From Gammaproteobacteria bacterium (GTDB lineage Bacteria > Pseudomonadota > Gammaproteobacteria > UWMA-0217), in the NCBI GenBank assembly GCA_011330835.1, contig DRPO01000486.1, forward strand, positions 1-6,650: 6,650 nucleotides of DNA, given 5' to 3'. Position 1 is the stretch's first letter. Every line of letters starts with the position of its first letter. Below, piece by piece: positions 5,862 through 6,650 of the stretch. A program made the translations under genes and the position numbers. The notes beneath the pieces are model-generated. The model did not search any database. It worked only from the letters and a program-made list of their open reading frames with translations, and was not told the DNA's origin.

Positions 5862-6650
5862 ATGACCAAAACGATACGCATCCTCGCGGCGCTGGCCATC
5901 GTCCAGGCCATCCTCGCCGCCGTCCTGCTCACCAGCGGCAACCGGCTCGCCGGCCCCGCGCCCGGCCACCCGCTGCTGACCTTCGACCCAGCCGGCATCG
6001 ACAAGATCGTCATCGAAGACAGCCACAAGGCGCGCGTCGTTCTCCAGCGCCACAACGGCGCCTGGCAGACCGAAGACGGCTTCCCCGCCGACAAATACAA
6101 GGCCGAACGGCTGCTCAAGAAACTCGCCGGTCTCAAGGCCGGCCTGCCGGTCTCCACCAGCAAGGACGCACTCGGCCGCTTCCAGCTCACCGACGACGAC
6201 TTCCAGCGCCGCATCACCCTCTACAGCGGCAGCGACACACGCGGCGTTCTGCTGCTCGGCAACGGCGCCGGCGCGCGCAAGACCCACGCCCGTAGCGGCG
6301 ACAGCAACCAGGTCGTCGCCATCGCCCTCGGAACCTACGACACCCCCGTCAAAACCGACGACTGGCGCGACAAGACCGTGCTGCAACTGAAAAAGGACAG
6401 CATCGAAAAAATCGCCGCCGACGGCCTCACCCTCACCCGCAAACGGGACGACAAGGCCGGCGGCGACAACCTCGCCCTGTGGACCGCCGACCCGCTCCCC
6501 GAAAGCAAGGTCGTCAACCTCAAGGCCATCGACCAGCTCGTCGCCCGGCTCAGCTCCCTGCGCTTCGACCAATGGCTCGGCCGCGAAGCCAAACCCGAAT
6601 ACGGCCTCGACCACCCCATCCTCGAATTCGACGTCACCGCCAACGGCGAG
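5862..6650 (+). CDS. DUF4340 membrane-anchored protein, C-terminus cut by window edge
   Basis: The first 263 codons are open to the window end, so the 3' end is missing. An N-terminal hydrophobic helix (about 7-24) would anchor or export the protein; the rest is probably extracytoplasmic. The sequence fits DUF4340, commonly found next to GldG-type genes. Two similar segments are visible. One starts at GIDKIVIED (45-53), with Trp68 and FPAD (74-77) before a helix around LLKKLAGLK. The other starts at SIEKIAADG, with LALW and a helix around IDQLVARLSSL, ending near YGLDHP. DWRDKTVLQL (167-176) joins them. GGAGG at 5850-5854 is 7 nt before ATG 5862, which I chose. The in-frame ATG at 5856 overlaps the previous stop as ATGA but lies 1 nt from that site; using it would add Met-Thr. 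Only 2 nt separate the genes, so it belongs to the operon and probably works with the GldG half. The biochemical role is unknown. Confidence 0.9.
   Translation, partial: MTKTIRILAALAIVQAILAAVLLTSGNRLAGPAPGHPLLTFDPAGIDKIVIEDSHKARVVLQRHNGAWQTEDGFPADKYKAERLLKKLAGLKAGLPVSTSKDALGRFQLTDDDFQRRITLYSGSDTRGVLLLGNGAGARKTHARSGDSNQVVAIALGTYDTPVKTDDWRDKTVLQLKKDSIEKIAADGLTLTRKRDDKAGGDNLALWTADPLPESKVVNLKAIDQLVARLSSLRFDQWLGREAKPEYGLDHPILEFDVTANGE

Overview
The window comes from a GC-rich bacterial chromosome. GC-rich third codon positions, Shine-Dalgarno sites of the GGAGG type and tightly packed genes fit a proteobacterium, probably gamma or beta. That placement is an inference from style, because no RNA gene or taxonomic marker is present. 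Nothing in the window is a textbook phage, CRISPR array or insertion sequence.

Left part (1-787, minus strand): the 5' 262 codons of a gene that runs off the left edge. It encodes a degenerate zinc-ribbon motif, one membrane helix and an Ala/Pro/Glu-rich extracytoplasmic region with a 12-residue tandem repeat. A gene-free stretch of about 360 bp follows. Next comes a compact toxin-antitoxin operon on the plus strand (1149-1690): a DUF3018/MazE-like antitoxin and a MazF/PemK-type toxin. The two genes overlap, and the toxin begins at TTG. A TATACT box and a perfect 14-bp palindrome precede the antitoxin and look like an autoregulated promoter. By eye this module is less GC-rich than the genes to its right, as expected of an accessory insertion.

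Spacer 1691-2021: no gene, but dense symmetry. It holds a short inverted repeat, a long imperfect hairpin of about 160 bp, a second hairpin just before the next ribosome binding site, and a 16-bp direct repeat linking the two hairpins.

Right part (2022-6650, plus strand): a translationally coupled operon for a Gld-type ABC system. It encodes a GldA-like ATPase, a 965-residue fusion of a GldF-like ABC-2 permease to a GldG-like extracytoplasmic subunit, and a DUF4340 protein cut by the right edge. The ATPase should pair with the permease half at the inner membrane, while the GldG half and the DUF4340 protein lie mostly outside the cytoplasm. In Bacteroidetes the GldA/F/G proteins are needed for gliding; in proteobacteria the substrate or task is not established. 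The most interesting protein-level observation is that the module at the start of the GldG half appears twice in tandem.
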